A stretch of 64,000 nucleotides of DNA, from assembly GCF_900106995.1 (NCBI RefSeq), contig NZ_FNOK01000013.1, positions 62,001 through 126,000 of the forward strand, read 5' to 3'. The notes beneath the pieces were generated by a model. That model saw nothing but the letters and a program-made list of their open reading frames with translations. It had not been told where the DNA came from and ran no database searches. Position numbers and translations under genes: made by a program. Numbering within the stretch: the stretch's first letter is position 1; each line of letters begins with the position of its first letter. This stretch comes from Saccharopolyspora shandongensis. Its GTDB lineage: Bacteria; Actinomycetota; Actinomycetes; Mycobacteriales; Pseudonocardiaceae. Below, in pieces: positions 55,896 to 64,000 of this stretch.

Positions 55896-56332
55896 GCGGA
55901 CTCCTTCGGGGTACCGGGAAGCTGGACGTCGACCGTGCCGGTGACGTGCGCGCCGAGGCCGTTCTCGCCCCGGACCGAGACCTGGACGCGCCGGTCCGGC
56001 TCGTCCTTGCCGGTCACCTCGCCGCTGAGGACCATCGTGTCGCCCGGGTAGTTGGGCGCCCCGAGCCGGATCCGGATGGCCTTGACCACCGCGGCCGGGC
56101 CGGCCCACGAGGTCACGAACCGGTCCACGAAGCCGTTGGTCGTGAGGATGTTCATGAACACGTCCTGGGAGCCGCGCTCGGCCGCCAGCCCCGGATCGTG
56201 GTGCACGTCCTGGAAGTCCCGGCTCGCGATGGCGGTGGCCACGACGAGGGTGCGGGTCAGCGGGATCTCCAGTCCCGGGAGGACGTCCCCGACGCGCACC
56301 GCGTCGAAGGTCCGCGTCGGCGGGATCGTCAC
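55892..56332 (-). CDS. chsH1: ChsH1-like MaoC hydratase subunit
   Basis: A 146-residue single hot-dog MaoC protein from GTG 56332, which overlaps the upstream FadE stop. RDFQDVHHDPGLAAERGSQD contains the hydratase-2 Asp and His. ChsH1 pairs with ChsH2 to hydrate the C17 side-chain enoyl-CoA of the steroid. Size and neighbours match the igr operon subunit. Confidence 0.85.
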   Translation of the reverse strand: MTIPPTRTFDAVRVGDVLPGLEIPLTRTLVVATAIASRDFQDVHHDPGLAAERGSQDVFMNILTTNGFVDRFVTSWAGPAAVVKAIRIRLGAPNYPGDTMVLSGEVTGKDEPDRRVQVSVRGENGLGAHVTGTVDVQLPGTPKESA

Positions 56333-57441
56333 GAGGCCACCTCCTCGACGGCCAGGCGCTCGCCCAGGTCGGCGAGGGCCGCCTCGGCTCCGCCGAACGT
56401 GCCGGAGATCTGCTTGCCCCACAGGAAGAACCGGTGGGCCGGGTAGTCGACGTCGGCGCCGATGCCGCCGTGCACGTGCTGCGTGCGGTGCACGACGTCC
56501 AGCCCGGCCTGGTCCGCCCACCACTTCGCCACCAGCACGGCGGCGTCGGCGCCGGGCGCCTCGTCGGCGAGCGAGGTGAGCGCCTGCCACAGCGTCACCC
56601 GCATGGCCTCGATGTCGATGTAGCAGTCGGCCAGCTGGTGCTGGACCGCCTGGAAGGTGGCCAGGGGACGGCCGAACTGGTGCCGCTCGCCGAGGTAACC
56701 GGCGGCGAGCGCCAGCGCTCCTCGTGCGACTCCGGCCTGGATCGCCGCGAGGGCGGCGGTGGCGCGGCGCAGGGTCTGACGGAGTGCGTCGCCGCCCGGA
56801 TCGCCGACCGCGTGCCCGACGGCTCCGTCGAGGTGGAGGTGCCCGCTGAGGTCTCTGGTCGTGGTCTCGGCCTGTTCCCACCGCCCGCCTCCGGCGTCCG
56901 CCTGCACCAGGAACAGCCCCGGTCCCCGGTCCGTGGTCGCGGACACGACCACCGCGTCGGCGCCCTGCGGGGCCGGCACGACCGCCTTGGTTCCCGTTAG
57001 CCGCCAGGCACTTCCGTCGACGGTCGCGGTGCAAGCCGGTGCGTCGGGCTCGGCGGGGGCGAACTCCTCCAGCGCCAGGGCCAGCCGCAGGCTCCCGTCG
57101 GCCGCCGCCGGCAGGATCCGGCCGCGCTGCTCCTCGTCGCCGTGGGCGGCAACCGCCAGCGCCGCCACGCCCGCCGTCCACAGTGGAACAGGCGCGACGA
57201 ACCGGCCCTGCTCCTCCAGCAGCACGCACAGGCCGGCGAGGCCGAGGCCCGCTCCGCCGTGCTCCTCGGGCAGCGCGATGCCCACCAGCCCGGCCCCGGC
57301 CAGGTCCGCCCAGAGGCGCTCGTCGACGCGCGTCTCCGACGCCTCCACCTCCCGGATCCGGTCGGTGGTGGCCCGGTCGGCGAAGATGCTGCGGGCCAGG
57401 TCCTGCACCGCGACCAGCTCGTCGCTGAGGTGGAAGTCCAT
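56329..57441 (-). CDS. Acyl-CoA dehydrogenase subunit, FadE28/ChsE1-like
   Basis: A 370-residue acyl-CoA dehydrogenase: VGIALPEEHGGAGLGLAGLC, GYLGERHQFGRPLATFQAVQ and TQHVHGGIGADVDYPAHRFF, the typical FAD and substrate segments. Some catalytic positions may be missing, as in the heteromeric ChsE1 half. In mycobacteria ChsE1-ChsE2 (FadE28-FadE29) form a heterotetramer that dehydrogenates the three-carbon steroid side chain. Here the two genes flank chsH2 rather than being adjacent. ATG 57441 follows AGAAGGAGAA. Confidence 0.85.
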   Translation of the reverse strand: MDFHLSDELVAVQDLARSIFADRATTDRIREVEASETRVDERLWADLAGAGLVGIALPEEHGGAGLGLAGLCVLLEEQGRFVAPVPLWTAGVAALAVAAHGDEEQRGRILPAAADGSLRLALALEEFAPAEPDAPACTATVDGSAWRLTGTKAVVPAPQGADAVVVSATTDRGPGLFLVQADAGGGRWEQAETTTRDLSGHLHLDGAVGHAVGDPGGDALRQTLRRATAALAAIQAGVARGALALAAGYLGERHQFGRPLATFQAVQHQLADCYIDIEAMRVTLWQALTSLADEAPGADAAVLVAKWWADQAGLDVVHRTQHVHGGIGADVDYPAHRFFLWGKQISGTFGGAEAALADLGERLAVEEVAS

Positions 57442-57465
57442 TCGTGGTTCTCCTTCTCCGGCTGG

Positions 57466-58413
57466 TCAGGGCCGGTCGGTCACGGGGCGGAACACGGGCA
57501 GCGTCAGCTCCGGGTCCGCTTCGAGCCAGTCGAGCCGGACCGGCATGCCGATGGCGACGTCGTCCGGGGCCACGCCCACCAGGTTGGTGATCAGCCGGGT
57601 GCCCTCCGCGAGTTCGACGACCGCGATCAGCAGCGGGTACTCGAACGCCGGGTGCGGCGGGTGGTGCGCGACCACGTAGCTGTAGACGGTGCCGCGCCCG
57701 GATGCCGTCACGGTGTCCCAGTCGAAGGACTGGCAGTGCGGGCAGCACGGGCCGGGCGGGTGGCGCAGGGTCTCGCAGGATCGGCACCGCTGGACGACCA
57801 GCCGCCGCTCCTTCGCCGCGGCGAACCAGAACTCGTTGTCCTGGTTCACGGCGGGCCGGGGCCGCAGCGCCTTCTTCGCCGCGGGCCGGAACCGCAGGGT
57901 GCGCCACTTCTGGGTCGCCACCGCGGTTCCGCTCGCGTCGCGATAGGTGCGCACCGTGGTGACGAACCGCCCCGCGCCGAGCCCGGTGCGCTTCTCCGGG
58001 GAGATCGACTCCACGACCTCCTCGGTGCTGATCTCGTCGCCGGGCACGAGCTCGCGGTGGAACTCGAACTCGGAGTCGGTGGCCACCACCGAGGTGTAGC
58101 CGCCCTCCGCGAGCAGGGCGACGAGTTCGTCGAAGGGCGTGGGATCGTGCGGTGCCGTGGTGGCGGCGTAGCCCCGCATGGTCCACGCCTGCATCATCGA
58201 GGCCGGGGCGACGACGCCGTCGCGGCCCGTGGCCCGCGCGGCCTCGGCCGAGAGGTAGACCGGGTTGACGTCGCCCATCGCCTCGACCCAGTGGCGGATC
58301 ATCGGCACGTTGACCGGGTCCTGGCCCGGCCTGCCCGGCACGAGCACGCTTCCCACGTAGGCCTGGAGGCGCTGCTCGTACGCCGCCTCCGGGGTCATCT
58401 GCTCGCCGCTCAT
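57466..58413 (-). CDS. chsH2: ChsH2-like MaoC/DUF35 fusion
   Basis: A 315-residue two-domain protein. Residues about 1-180 are a MaoC-like hot dog (PMIRHWVEAMGDVNPVYLSA, GVVAPASMMQAWTMRG). Residues about 205-315 are a DUF35 zinc ribbon plus OB fold: CRSCETLRHPPGPCCPHC holds the four zinc Cys, then YSYVVAHHPPHPAFEYP. This fusion is the hallmark of ChsH2; its DUF35 half docks Ltp2 for side-chain cleavage. Its ATG overlaps the upstream FadE stop by 4 nt. Confidence 0.92.
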   Translation of the reverse strand: MSGEQMTPEAAYEQRLQAYVGSVLVPGRPGQDPVNVPMIRHWVEAMGDVNPVYLSAEAARATGRDGVVAPASMMQAWTMRGYAATTAPHDPTPFDELVALLAEGGYTSVVATDSEFEFHRELVPGDEISTEEVVESISPEKRTGLGAGRFVTTVRTYRDASGTAVATQKWRTLRFRPAAKKALRPRPAVNQDNEFWFAAAKERRLVVQRCRSCETLRHPPGPCCPHCQSFDWDTVTASGRGTVYSYVVAHHPPHPAFEYPLLIAVVELAEGTRLITNLVGVAPDDVAIGMPVRLDWLEADPELTLPVFRPVTDRP

Positions 58414-59576
58414 GCGCCCCTCTTCGCCCGGGGCAGGCCGAGGCCCTGGGTGGCGACCATGTCGCGCAGCACCTCGTTCACGCCGCCACCGAAGGTGTTG
58501 ACGATGCCCTGCCTGGAAAGTTGCTCGATCTGCCCGCCGAGCGCGGCCTCCGGCGAATCCGGCCGGATCCGGCCCGCCGCGCCGAGCACCTGGGTCAGCG
58601 TGCGCTGGACGTCGATGTGGGTCTCGGTGCCGTACGCCTTCGCGGCACCGGCGGTCGCGCCGGTCAGCGTGCCCTCCGCGACGGCCGTGGTCATCTTCCA
58701 GTTCATCAGGCGCATCGCTTCGAGCTTCGCGTAGGTCCGGGCCATTTCCCTCCGCACCCAGGGCTTTTCGGCGACCCCGGTGCGCTTCGCCCAGGCCAGC
58801 ACCTGCTCCCAGAGCTGGATCATCCGCCCGCCGAGCGCGGCCAGGCCGACGCGCTCGTGGTTGAGCTGGGCGGTGATCAGCCGCCATCCGCCGTCGACGT
58901 CGCCGACGACATCTCCGGCCGGGACGCGGATGTCGCTGTAGTAGGTGGCGGTGACCACCATGCCGCCGACGGCCTGGATCGGGCTCCAGGAGAAACCCGG
59001 TGCGCCGGTGGGCACGATCAGGATCGAGATGCCCTTGTGCTTGGGCGCTTCCGCGTTGGTGCGGGCCGCGAGCCACACGTAGTCCGCGGTGTTCGCGCCC
59101 GAGGTGAAGATCTTCTGCCCGTTGACCACGAACTCGTCGCCGTCGCGCACCGCCCGGGTCTTGAGCGAGGCGAGGTCGGTGCCCGCGTCGGGTTCGGTGT
59201 AGCCGATGGCGAAGACGACGTCGCCGCTGAGGATTCCGGGCAGGTACGCCTTCTTCTGCTCCTCCGTGCCGTACTCCATCAGCGTGGGGCCGACGGTGTT
59301 CACGGTGACGAACGGGAACGGCAGCCCGGCGCGCTGCACCTCGTCGAAGAAGACGTACTGCTCCTCGATCGACCGGCCCTGGCCGCCGTACTCGCGCGGC
59401 CAGCCGATGCCCAGCCAGCCATCGCGGCCGAGCATCTTGACGACCTCCCGGAACCTGTCTCCGCCGACGCCCTCCTCCCCCACTCGTCTGCGTTCGTCCG
59501 CGGGCAGCAGCCCGGCGAAGTAGCCGCGCAGCTCCTGCCGGAGCCGGCGCTGCTCGGGTGTTTCACGCAAATCCAT
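58410..59576 (-). CDS. Acyl-CoA dehydrogenase subunit, FadE29/ChsE2-like
   Basis: A 388-residue acyl-CoA dehydrogenase with complete family features: GWPREYGGQGRSIEEQYVFF, AIGYTEPDAGTDLASLKTRA (FAD/CoA contact), VNGQKIFTSGANTADYVW, and a C-terminal EVLRDMVATQGLGLPR. Length equals that of mycobacterial FadE29. It is the likely ChsE2 partner of the gene at 56329. ATG 59576 heads a tightly overlapping run of six genes. Confidence 0.88.
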   Translation of the reverse strand: MDLRETPEQRRLRQELRGYFAGLLPADERRRVGEEGVGGDRFREVVKMLGRDGWLGIGWPREYGGQGRSIEEQYVFFDEVQRAGLPFPFVTVNTVGPTLMEYGTEEQKKAYLPGILSGDVVFAIGYTEPDAGTDLASLKTRAVRDGDEFVVNGQKIFTSGANTADYVWLAARTNAEAPKHKGISILIVPTGAPGFSWSPIQAVGGMVVTATYYSDIRVPAGDVVGDVDGGWRLITAQLNHERVGLAALGGRMIQLWEQVLAWAKRTGVAEKPWVRREMARTYAKLEAMRLMNWKMTTAVAEGTLTGATAGAAKAYGTETHIDVQRTLTQVLGAAGRIRPDSPEAALGGQIEQLSRQGIVNTFGGGVNEVLRDMVATQGLGLPRAKRGA

Positions 59577-59639
59577 TCGGGAGTCCTCGTTCCTGGGCTC
59601 GGTGCGGCCGGTCCCGGCCGGTGGTGCGGCTGCGGAAGG

Positions 59640-61301
59640 TCAAGGCAGGAAGCGCAGCCGGCCGTTCGCGGCGAACTGCTCGCGGAGGGACACCTTGTCC
59701 GCCGCGGTCATCGGCTCGTACGACGGCTCGCCGCGACCGGCCCACCAGTACACGTCGTCGGTGGTCCGCCAGCCGTCCGCCTGCATCTCCTTCTTGCGGA
59801 GCTTGTTCGAGCCGGTCGTGGGCAGCCGGTGCGACACGCGGATGTAGCGCGGCGCGCCCTTGGCGCCCAGATCTTCCTGCGCCGTGAGGAAATCCGGTAG
59901 GCCGAGGCCCTCGAAGCTCATCCGCTCGGGAATCTCGACGGCCGCCATCACCTGGTCCCCCGAGCGCGGGTCCGGCACCGCGAAGACACCGGCGGCGACG
60001 ACATCGGGGTGGCGGCGCAGGATCCGCTCGGTCAGCAGCGCGGAGATGTTCTCGCCGTCCACCCGGATCCAGTCGCCCGAGCGGCCGGCGAAGTAGAAGT
60101 AGCCCGCCGGATCGACGTACCCGAGGTCGCCCGTCCAGTACCAGCCGTGGCGCACCCGCTCGGCGTTGGCAGCCGGATTCTTGTAGTAGCCCTCGAACTT
60201 CGCGGCGCCCTCGGTGTTGACGATCTCGCCGATGGCGAGCTCGGCGTTGAGCACCCGGCCGTGCTCGTCCAGCTTCGCGGGCGGGCACGTCTCGCGGGTC
60301 TCCGGGTTGACGACCCGGACACCGGCGTGCGCGGGCACCCCGAGCGCTGCGGGCGGCCCGTCCGGGGCCTGGTTGATCATCCCGGCGCCTTCGCTGGACC
60401 CGTAGCCCTCGTACAGCGTCGCCGCGAAGCGGCGCTTGAACTCGGCCTGGTCCTCCGGCGACGCCTCGGTGCCGAAGCCGTGCGTCAGCGTGTTGTCGGC
60501 GTCGTCCGGTCGTTCCGGCTGGCCGAGGATGTAGCCGAGCGCCTTGCCGACGTAGGTGAAATACGTTGCGCCGTAATGGCGAACGTCGGCGAGGAAGCCC
60601 GACGCGGTGAACTTCGGCGTGAGCACGACGCACGCCCCCGCGAGCAGGGCGGGCGCCCAGAGGGCCATCAGCGCGTTGCCGTGGAACAGCGGCATGCAGC
60701 AGTAGCAGACGTCGTCGCGGCCGATGCGGTACTTCGCGGTGTTCTGGTACGCCAGCCCGACGAGCCGGCCCTGGGAGCAGATCGCGGCCTTCGACGCGCC
60801 GGTGGTCCCGGAGGTGAACAGCAGCAGCATCCGGGTCGCGGCCGTGACCGACGGGTCCTTGGCCGGCTCGGGCCGGTTCGGGAGCTGCTCGGCGTACTCC
60901 GCCGAATCCACCAGCAGGAAGCGATCCCGCGCCACGCCGATGTCGAGGCCGTCGAGGATCTCCAGCCCCGCCGCGTCGGTCACCACCAGCTGGAGGTCGG
61001 TGTTGCGCACCTCCTCCTCCAGGTAGGCGCCGCGGCGGGTGGGGTTGATGCCCACCACCGTCGCGCCGCTGAGCGCTGCGGCGCCCAGCCAGAGGATGAA
61101 CTCCGGGACGTTGTCCAGGAGGATCCCGACGTGGAACGGCCGGTCATCGTCGCGCAACCGCCGCAGCAGGCCGGCGCGGGCGGCGCTGTCCCGGACGACC
61201 TCGTCCCAGGTCCAGGTCCGCTCCCGGGAACGGAGCCCCGGCCGGTGGTCGCCGAGGCGGTCGAGCAGCAGGTCGGCGATGGTCTCTCGTCGTTGGCTCA
61301 T
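59640..61301 (-). CDS. Acyl-CoA synthetase, FadD17-like
   Basis: A 553-residue AMP-forming ligase: LLLFTSGTTGASKAAICSQG (P-loop), YEGYGSSEGAGMIN, YWTGDLGYVDPAGYFYFAGR, DWIRVDGENISALLTERIL and the catalytic Lys in TTGSNKLRKKEMQ. The N-terminal PFHVGILLDNVPEFILWLGA, then GINPTRRGAYLEEEV, resembles the FadD17 group linked to steroid side-chain activation. Within the steroid operon it probably attaches CoA to a side-chain acid. ATG 61301. Confidence 0.85.
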   Translation of the reverse strand: MSQRRETIADLLLDRLGDHRPGLRSRERTWTWDEVVRDSAARAGLLRRLRDDDRPFHVGILLDNVPEFILWLGAAALSGATVVGINPTRRGAYLEEEVRNTDLQLVVTDAAGLEILDGLDIGVARDRFLLVDSAEYAEQLPNRPEPAKDPSVTAATRMLLLFTSGTTGASKAAICSQGRLVGLAYQNTAKYRIGRDDVCYCCMPLFHGNALMALWAPALLAGACVVLTPKFTASGFLADVRHYGATYFTYVGKALGYILGQPERPDDADNTLTHGFGTEASPEDQAEFKRRFAATLYEGYGSSEGAGMINQAPDGPPAALGVPAHAGVRVVNPETRETCPPAKLDEHGRVLNAELAIGEIVNTEGAAKFEGYYKNPAANAERVRHGWYWTGDLGYVDPAGYFYFAGRSGDWIRVDGENISALLTERILRRHPDVVAAGVFAVPDPRSGDQVMAAVEIPERMSFEGLGLPDFLTAQEDLGAKGAPRYIRVSHRLPTTGSNKLRKKEMQADGWRTTDDVYWWAGRGEPSYEPMTAADKVSLREQFAANGRLRFLP

Positions 61302-61315
61302 CGGTCCTCGCCGCT

Positions 61316-62548
61316 TCAGGAGACGTACCCGGCATCGGTGCCCCAGGTCTCGGAGCGCGTGGTGCTCCGGTCGACCAGGACACAGCGCGTGCCGGTGAAA
61401 TTCGTTGGCATGCAACGGTTGTTGTGGTTGCACAGCGACCGGACGCCCGCGTCGGCCTCGATCCGGTTCACCAGGTCGGGCTCGCGGAGCAGGGCGCGCG
61501 CCATCGCCACGAACTCGAAGCCCCCGGCCATCGCCCGGTCCATGATCTCCCGGTTCGTGATGCCGCCGAGCAGGATCATCGGCAGCTTGACGGCGGCCCG
61601 GATCTGGCGGGCATCCTCCAGCAGGTAGCCGTCCCGGTAGGGATACTCCCGAAGCACCTTGTTCCCGACCAGCTTGACGCCGAGCTTGATGGGCTGGGGC
61701 ATGACATCGGCGAACGCCTCCAGCGGCGCGTCGCCCTTGAACAGGTACATGGGGTTGCTCAGCGAGCTGCCCGCGGTCATCTCCAGGGCGTCGACGGTGC
61801 CGTCGGACTCCAGCCAGCGGGTCACCGCGATCGCCTCGTCGAGCCAGAAGCCGCCCGGCACGCCGTCGTCCATGTTCATCTTGGCGATGATCGCGATCCG
61901 GCCGTCCACGGCCTCGCGGACCGCCGTCATGATCTCCCGCGCGAACCGCGCCCGGTTCTCCAGGCTCCCGCCGTAGGAATCGGTGCGGTGGTTGATCTTC
62001 GGGCTCAGGAAGGAGCTGGCCAGGTAGTTGTGGCCCAGGTGCACCTCGACCGCGTCGAAGCCCGCCTCGATGGCCATGCGCGCCGCCCGGGCGTGATCCT
62101 GGACGATGCGGCGCAGGTCGTCCCGCGTGGCTTCCTTGGCGAAGCTGAGCGTGGTCTTGTGGAAGTGCCGGCTCGGCGAGAGAGCGGGCGCACCGTTGCC
62201 CTTGGGGTTGGCGACCGGGCCGGCGTGCCCGATCTGCGCCGACGCGGCGGCGCCCTCGGCGTGGACCGCGGCGGTTAGCTTCTGCAGGCCCGGCAGCGAT
62301 TCCGGCGTCCACAGGACCTGGTGCCGGTCGGTACGCCCTTCGGGAGACACCGCGCAGTAGGCGACCGTGGTCATGCCCACGCCGCCGGCCGCGTGCCGGA
62401 CGTGGAAGTCGACGAGATCCCGGGTGACCCTGCCCTGGTGGCTGAGACCTTCGTAGGTGGCGGCCTTGATGGTCCGGTTCCGGAGGGTCAGGGGGCCGAT
62501 CCTGCCGGGGCTGAAGACGTCCGGGACGGTCCTGTCGGTGGTGGTCAC
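61316..62548 (-). CDS. OYE-family FMN oxidoreductase
   Basis: A 410-residue Old Yellow Enzyme-type TIM barrel: SPGRIGPLTLRNRTIKAATY, QIGHAG, AIEAGFDAVEVHLGHNYLAS, SYGGSLENRARF, LLGGITNRE. The C-terminal segment CNHNNRCMPTNFTG lacks the full 4Fe-4S Cys set and extended NADH domain of 2,4-dienoyl-CoA reductases, so it is a short ene-reductase. It probably reduces or dehydrogenates a steroid or acyl intermediate. ATG 62548. An 86-bp gap upstream contains a palindrome at 62612. Confidence 0.85.
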   Translation of the reverse strand: MTTTDRTVPDVFSPGRIGPLTLRNRTIKAATYEGLSHQGRVTRDLVDFHVRHAAGGVGMTTVAYCAVSPEGRTDRHQVLWTPESLPGLQKLTAAVHAEGAAASAQIGHAGPVANPKGNGAPALSPSRHFHKTTLSFAKEATRDDLRRIVQDHARAARMAIEAGFDAVEVHLGHNYLASSFLSPKINHRTDSYGGSLENRARFAREIMTAVREAVDGRIAIIAKMNMDDGVPGGFWLDEAIAVTRWLESDGTVDALEMTAGSSLSNPMYLFKGDAPLEAFADVMPQPIKLGVKLVGNKVLREYPYRDGYLLEDARQIRAAVKLPMILLGGITNREIMDRAMAGGFEFVAMARALLREPDLVNRIEADAGVRSLCNHNNRCMPTNFTGTRCVLVDRSTTRSETWGTDAGYVS

Positions 62549-62611
62549 GAAAGCTCCTGTTCGGTTTCTGCGCGGACGGTAGGTCGCCGGGGCGGTCCCG
62601 CACCCCGGCGA

Positions 62612-62626
62612 TCCCGCTCATCGGGA
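62612..62626. promoter_or_regulatory. Palindrome related to the 63474 operator
   Basis: TCCCGCTCATCGGGA differs in one base from TCCCGCTCAGCGGGA at 63474-63488. It lies in the gap between the SDR stop and the OYE-like gene start, so the same regulator may add an internal control point. Confidence 0.4.
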
Positions 62627-62634
62627 GGGCCGGG

Positions 62635-63396
62635 TCAGCCGAAGAACGCCTGGCCGCCGTCCAGCGGCACGGTGGCCCCGGTCAGGTAGCGCAGGTCCGG
62701 GCCGACCAGGGCGACGACCGCGCGTCCGATGTCCGCCTCGCACTCGCCGATGCGGCCGAGCGGGATGGACTTGACGAACTCGGCGGCCTCCTCCGGATTG
62801 CTCGCCACCCATGACTCCAGCCCCGGGGACAGGGCGTGGGGCGCGATGGAGTTCGCGCGGATCCCGTCGCGTCCCCACTCCGCCGCCGCGGTCCGGGTGA
62901 GCGAGCGCAGGGCCTGCTTCGCCGCGGCGTACGCGCCGTAGGTCGTGGGGTCCCAGCGGACCATCGCGGAGGTGACGAGGTTGACGATGGAACCGCCGCC
63001 GCGGGCCTTCAGGTGCGGGTGGCAGGCCTTCATGAAGGCGAAGGCGGCGAACGGCGCGGTCCGGAAGCCCCGCTGGAAGTCGTCGTCGCTCATCGACAGC
63101 AGCGGCCCGTAGCTGCCGGTGTAGGCGTTGTTGACCAGCACGTCGACGCCGCCCAGCGCGCCGACGACCTGCTCCACCAGCGGCGGGATGGCGGCGGTGT
63201 CCGCCACGTCGACCGTGAACGGCACGGCCTCGGCGCCGCGTTCGCGGATCAGCTCGCAGGTGGCGCTCAGCTTCGCCTCGGTGCGGCCGACCACGGCCAC
63301 GGACGCGCCCTCCCCGGCCAGCGCGAGCGCGATGCCCTGCCCGACGCCCTGCCCTGCCCCGGTGACCAGTGCGACCTTGCCCTGCAAGATGCCCAT
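62635..63396 (-). CDS. SDR oxidoreductase heading the steroid side-chain operon
   Basis: A 253-residue SDR: VALVTGAGQGVGQGIALALA for NAD(P), NNAYTGSYG, and catalytic Ser/Tyr/Lys in VNLVTSAMVRWDPTTYGAYA followed by AAK. ATG 63396 follows GGGAG; the frame further upstream lacks a signal. First gene of the nine-gene minus-strand operon and divergent from an acyl-CoA synthetase. Likely a hydroxysteroid or 3-hydroxyacyl-CoA dehydrogenase. Confidence 0.87.
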   Translation of the reverse strand: MGILQGKVALVTGAGQGVGQGIALALAGEGASVAVVGRTEAKLSATCELIRERGAEAVPFTVDVADTAAIPPLVEQVVGALGGVDVLVNNAYTGSYGPLLSMSDDDFQRGFRTAPFAAFAFMKACHPHLKARGGGSIVNLVTSAMVRWDPTTYGAYAAAKQALRSLTRTAAAEWGRDGIRANSIAPHALSPGLESWVASNPEEAAEFVKSIPLGRIGECEADIGRAVVALVGPDLRYLTGATVPLDGGQAFFG

Positions 63397-63473
63397 GCGG
63401 CGACTCCCAGATCGACGTGTGCTGCGCCTGTCCCGCAACAGTGGGGCGGATCGCGGCGCCGCCGAGCGGACCG

Positions 63474-63488
63474 TCCCGCTCAGCGGGA
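63474..63488. promoter_or_regulatory. Operator candidate in the divergent steroid-operon promoter
   Basis: TCCCGC-TCA-GCGGGA is a perfect 6-bp inverted repeat in the 206-bp gap between the SDR (start 63396) and the acyl-CoA synthetase (start 63603). IclR-type regulators often bind short CCGC/GCGG palindromes of this kind. No KstR-type box (AAC-n-n-GTT) was found here. Confidence 0.45.
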
Positions 63489-63602
63489 AGACGGGCGAGC
63501 GCACGTCCCGATAAACGGAAACCTGCGCCTGTTGTCCGCACCGGGTGCCGCACGATTTGATGCGCTCAACGTCCCGGCCAGCAGCTGGAGGAACGCCCAC
63601 GC

Positions 63603-64000
63603 ATGAGCACGACTGAACCTGCTGCCGTCATGACCGCCCTGACCAGCCCTGGCGGCGCTTTCGAACTCGCCGAAGAAGACGTGCTCGGCACGCGGCTGCC
63701 GGTGTTCAAGAACCGGGCCGGGTCGCTCGCCGAGATCCTCGCCGGATCCACCGCGCACGGCGACCGCGACTACATCGTCACCGCCGACCGGCGGATCTCC
63801 TTCCGCGAGCACGCCGAGCAGGTCGCCGCGCTGGCCGCCGCCCTGCGCGAGGAGTACGGCGTCGGCAAGGGCGACCGGGTCGCGATCGCCGCTGCCAACA
63901 CGCCGGAATGGATCCTCGCGTTCTGGGCCACGATGGCCGTGGGCGGCATCGCCGTCGGGTTCAACGCCTGGTGGTCGGCCCGCGAGCTGGACCACGGCGT
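63603..64000 (+). CDS. Acyl-CoA synthetase, N-terminal part (3' end outside window)
   Basis: ATG 63603 follows GGAGG. The visible 132 residues ([60 protein letters not shown]) are the N-terminal lobe of an AMP-forming acyl-CoA ligase, and the frame runs off the window end. It is divergent from the steroid side-chain operon and shares its promoter region, so it probably activates a steroid or long-chain acid. Confidence 0.88.
   Translation, partial: MSTTEPAAVMTALTSPGGAFELAEEDVLGTRLPVFKNRAGSLAEILAGSTAHGDRDYIVTADRRISFREHAEQVAALAAALREEYGVGKGDRVAIAAANTPEWILAFWATMAVGGIAVGFNAWWSARELDHG

Overview
This is a high-GC actinobacterial chromosome segment. It carries SARP, TetR, MarR and XRE/DUF397 regulators, a furA-katG pair, DHA2 exporters, a ferredoxin/P450 operon and two mycolic-actinomycete-type steroid catabolism operons. 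The closest general fit is a soil Pseudonocardiales genus such as Saccharopolyspora or Amycolatopsis; that is an inference from gene content, not a search result. No rRNA, tRNA or CRISPR array was recognised.

Layout. 1-3.3 kb: end of an FAD/Fe-S oxidase, a fumarylacetoacetate-hydrolase family enzyme and a MatC-type carboxylate carrier form one + strand operon, split by a small MITE. 3.3-5 kb: a solitary, unusually long TnpB-like gene. 5-8 kb: macrolide 2'-phosphotransferase, arylformamidase-like hydrolase and a divergent AraC regulator. 8-15.4 kb: a SARP/NB-ARC regulator (with a frameshift), an exporter preceded by three heptamers spaced 11 bp apart, then [3Fe-4S] ferredoxin, ferredoxin reductase and cytochrome P450. 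15.6-19.8 kb: TetR/DHA2 pair, methyltransferase, DUF6924-like protein and a second MITE copy. 20-24.2 kb: MHS transporter divergent from a PucR-type regulator, followed by an M20 amidohydrolase. 24.2-29.2 kb: decayed katG fragment, XRE/DUF397 locus, katG-furA. 29.4-32.5 kb: a second PucR-like regulator destroyed by a frameshift and a complete IS200/IS605 element.

32.5-39.3 kb: FAD oxidoreductase, DUF3556 membrane protein, acyl-CoA synthetase, and a TetR divergent from an NmrA protein with duplicated operators. 39.7-44.1 kb: a KstR2-regulon-like cluster (SDR, echA20, ipdA, ipdB, ipdC) for steroid C/D-ring degradation. 53.9-63.4 kb: a nine-gene minus-strand operon (SDR, OYE-like oxidoreductase, FadD, two FadE, ChsH2, ChsH1, Ltp2, MaoC-like) that matches side-chain degradation of the cholesterol igr type, divergent from another acyl-CoA synthetase cut by the window end.

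Between the two steroid operons (about 44.27-52.26 kb) lies an integrative element of about 8 kb. It has a tyrosine integrase, a frameshifted excisionase, a RepA-like ATPase flanked by two arrays of 9-bp iterons, a decaying low-GC PIN-domain nuclease gene, an XRE regulator and a CYTH protein. Its ends carry repeated CGTGGGGC octamers and sit between two halves of a DinB-like gene. It has no visible FtsK/TraSA translocase. Several genes in the window carry single-base frameshifts; I report both the decay and the sequencing-error readings.
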